A DNA stretch of 64,000 bases from Sphaerolaimus hirsutus. Lineage: Eukaryota > Nematoda > Chromadorea > Monhysterida > Sphaerolaimidae. A program made the translations under genes and the position numbers. Below the pieces are notes generated by a model. It saw only the letters and a program-made list of their open reading frames with translations. It searched no databases and was not told the DNA's origin. The stretch covers positions 1,922,001-1,986,000 of the forward strand of contig OZ038453.1 in NCBI GenBank assembly GCA_964036195.1, in the 5' to 3' direction. Positions 63,455 through 64,000 of the stretch are shown in pieces (within the stretch, counting starts at the first letter, position 1; the number at the start of each line of letters is the position of its first letter).

Positions 63455-63755
63455 ATACTCAAATAATCCTGGGGAATTATTTTTTCATCAGACTTTTTTG
63501 AGGGGGGGCGGGGACTATTTGAGTGGGGATTATCATTTTGTCAAAAATTTCAAGCATGTTTATGTTAATGGAGTTCATGAAATATCCTTTATTTACTAAA
63601 TAACATGCAATTTTTGTTTAAATTGGATGCAAAAACTTTATCGTATGCCAATGGGGGGATTATTATTTTTTCTCACTTGTCAGAAAGGGGGGAATTGTTT
63701 GTGGCGAGGGGGGGGAGTTATTCCAGGCAAGGGAATTTTTTGAGTATATATGGTA
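63455..63755. mobile_element. Class B MITE, diverged
   Basis: CCGTATATACTCAAATAATC to TTTTTTGAGTATATATGGTA with GGGGGATTATTATTTTTTCT words. Confidence 0.65.
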
Positions 63756-64000
63756 CCCACTATGTAATAATGTCACTATGTACACTGATTGTTGTGATCA
63801 TGCTGTACTTGACAGAAACGATAAACTTCATTGATAAACATGGTCAAAAAGTCAATAATCATATCAAAGTCATGCAGTCGATGGTCTACAGGATTTTCTC
63901 AGGAGTGTGTGTAAAGTGTGGATCTCACTTTATATATTTATTTTTGTTTGTCAAAGTAATCACACAGTGTCCTTTTCTTACCAAATCATCATTTAAATAC
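63756..64000. repeat. Second copy of the 34738-34880 repeat, runs off window
   Basis: 63864-64000 matches 34738-34874 (ATCAAAGTCATGCAGTCGAT...). 63756-63863 is AT-rich with no feature. Confidence 0.8.

Overview
The window looks like intergenic or intronic DNA from an invertebrate metazoan. It is AT-rich, has splice-like signals, and contains tRNA-primed LTR elements, a Harbinger transposase with introns, hAT-like and TA-target MITEs, and two scaffold gaps of exactly 200 N. There is no operon structure, tRNA, rRNA or CRISPR array. The species cannot be named from the sequence. Almost everything identifiable is mobile DNA, and no complete conventional host gene is visible. The best non-transposon coding evidence is two diverged copies of a short Cys-rich ORF (5549-5674 and 32086-32223, minus strand) and a few candidate exons on the minus strand (57000-57206, 35350-35524, 34967-35130).

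Layout. 0-14 kb is a mosaic of short non-autonomous elements. These include MITEs ending in TACCGTATT, elements built from GGCGCC or GGCACC words, TTTTCCG pyrimidine arrays and perfect hairpins. 13.95-16.6 kb holds a 167-bp tandem repeat interrupted by a Harbinger-type transposon with a decayed transposase. 20.5-32 kb is a deep stack of nested insertions. Several layers are supported by target-site duplications and by empty sites inside the same window, including a tandem pair of hAT-like elements sharing CTCATGAG. 32.0-34.4 kb has the second Cys-rich ORF copy, a hAT MITE inside a MITE, the first gap and a foldback element.

36.06-37.46 kb (minus) is a broken reverse transcriptase with a phase-consistent intron (Penelope-like or related). 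37.56-45.99 kb is a BEL/Pao array in the order LTR, gag, LTR, gag. 46.0-46.93 kb carries a retroviral-type DDE integrase pseudogene. 48.53-55.81 kb is a nearly complete Ty3/gypsy element: 162-bp LTRs, primer-binding site, gag, protease, RT, RNase H and an integrase with an internal deletion. A TA-flanked foldback sits in its 3' untranslated part. 56-64 kb returns to MITE mosaic, with a hAT MITE that has a perfect 8-bp duplication, a duplicated block running into the second gap, and an inverted copy of sequence from 19.7-20.4 kb.

The most unusual pattern is architectural. Many unrelated-looking elements share transposon-type ends (TACCGTATT with TA targets, or YAGNGNTG-like ends with 8-bp targets). 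Each family then fills its interior with many imperfect, often inverted, copies of its own short word, such as CTCGAAATACCCCC, GGGGAATTATTCAAG, CCTTATATTAGAGG, CCAATAGAATGGC, TTTTCCG, GGCGCC, GGCACC or TTCACACA.
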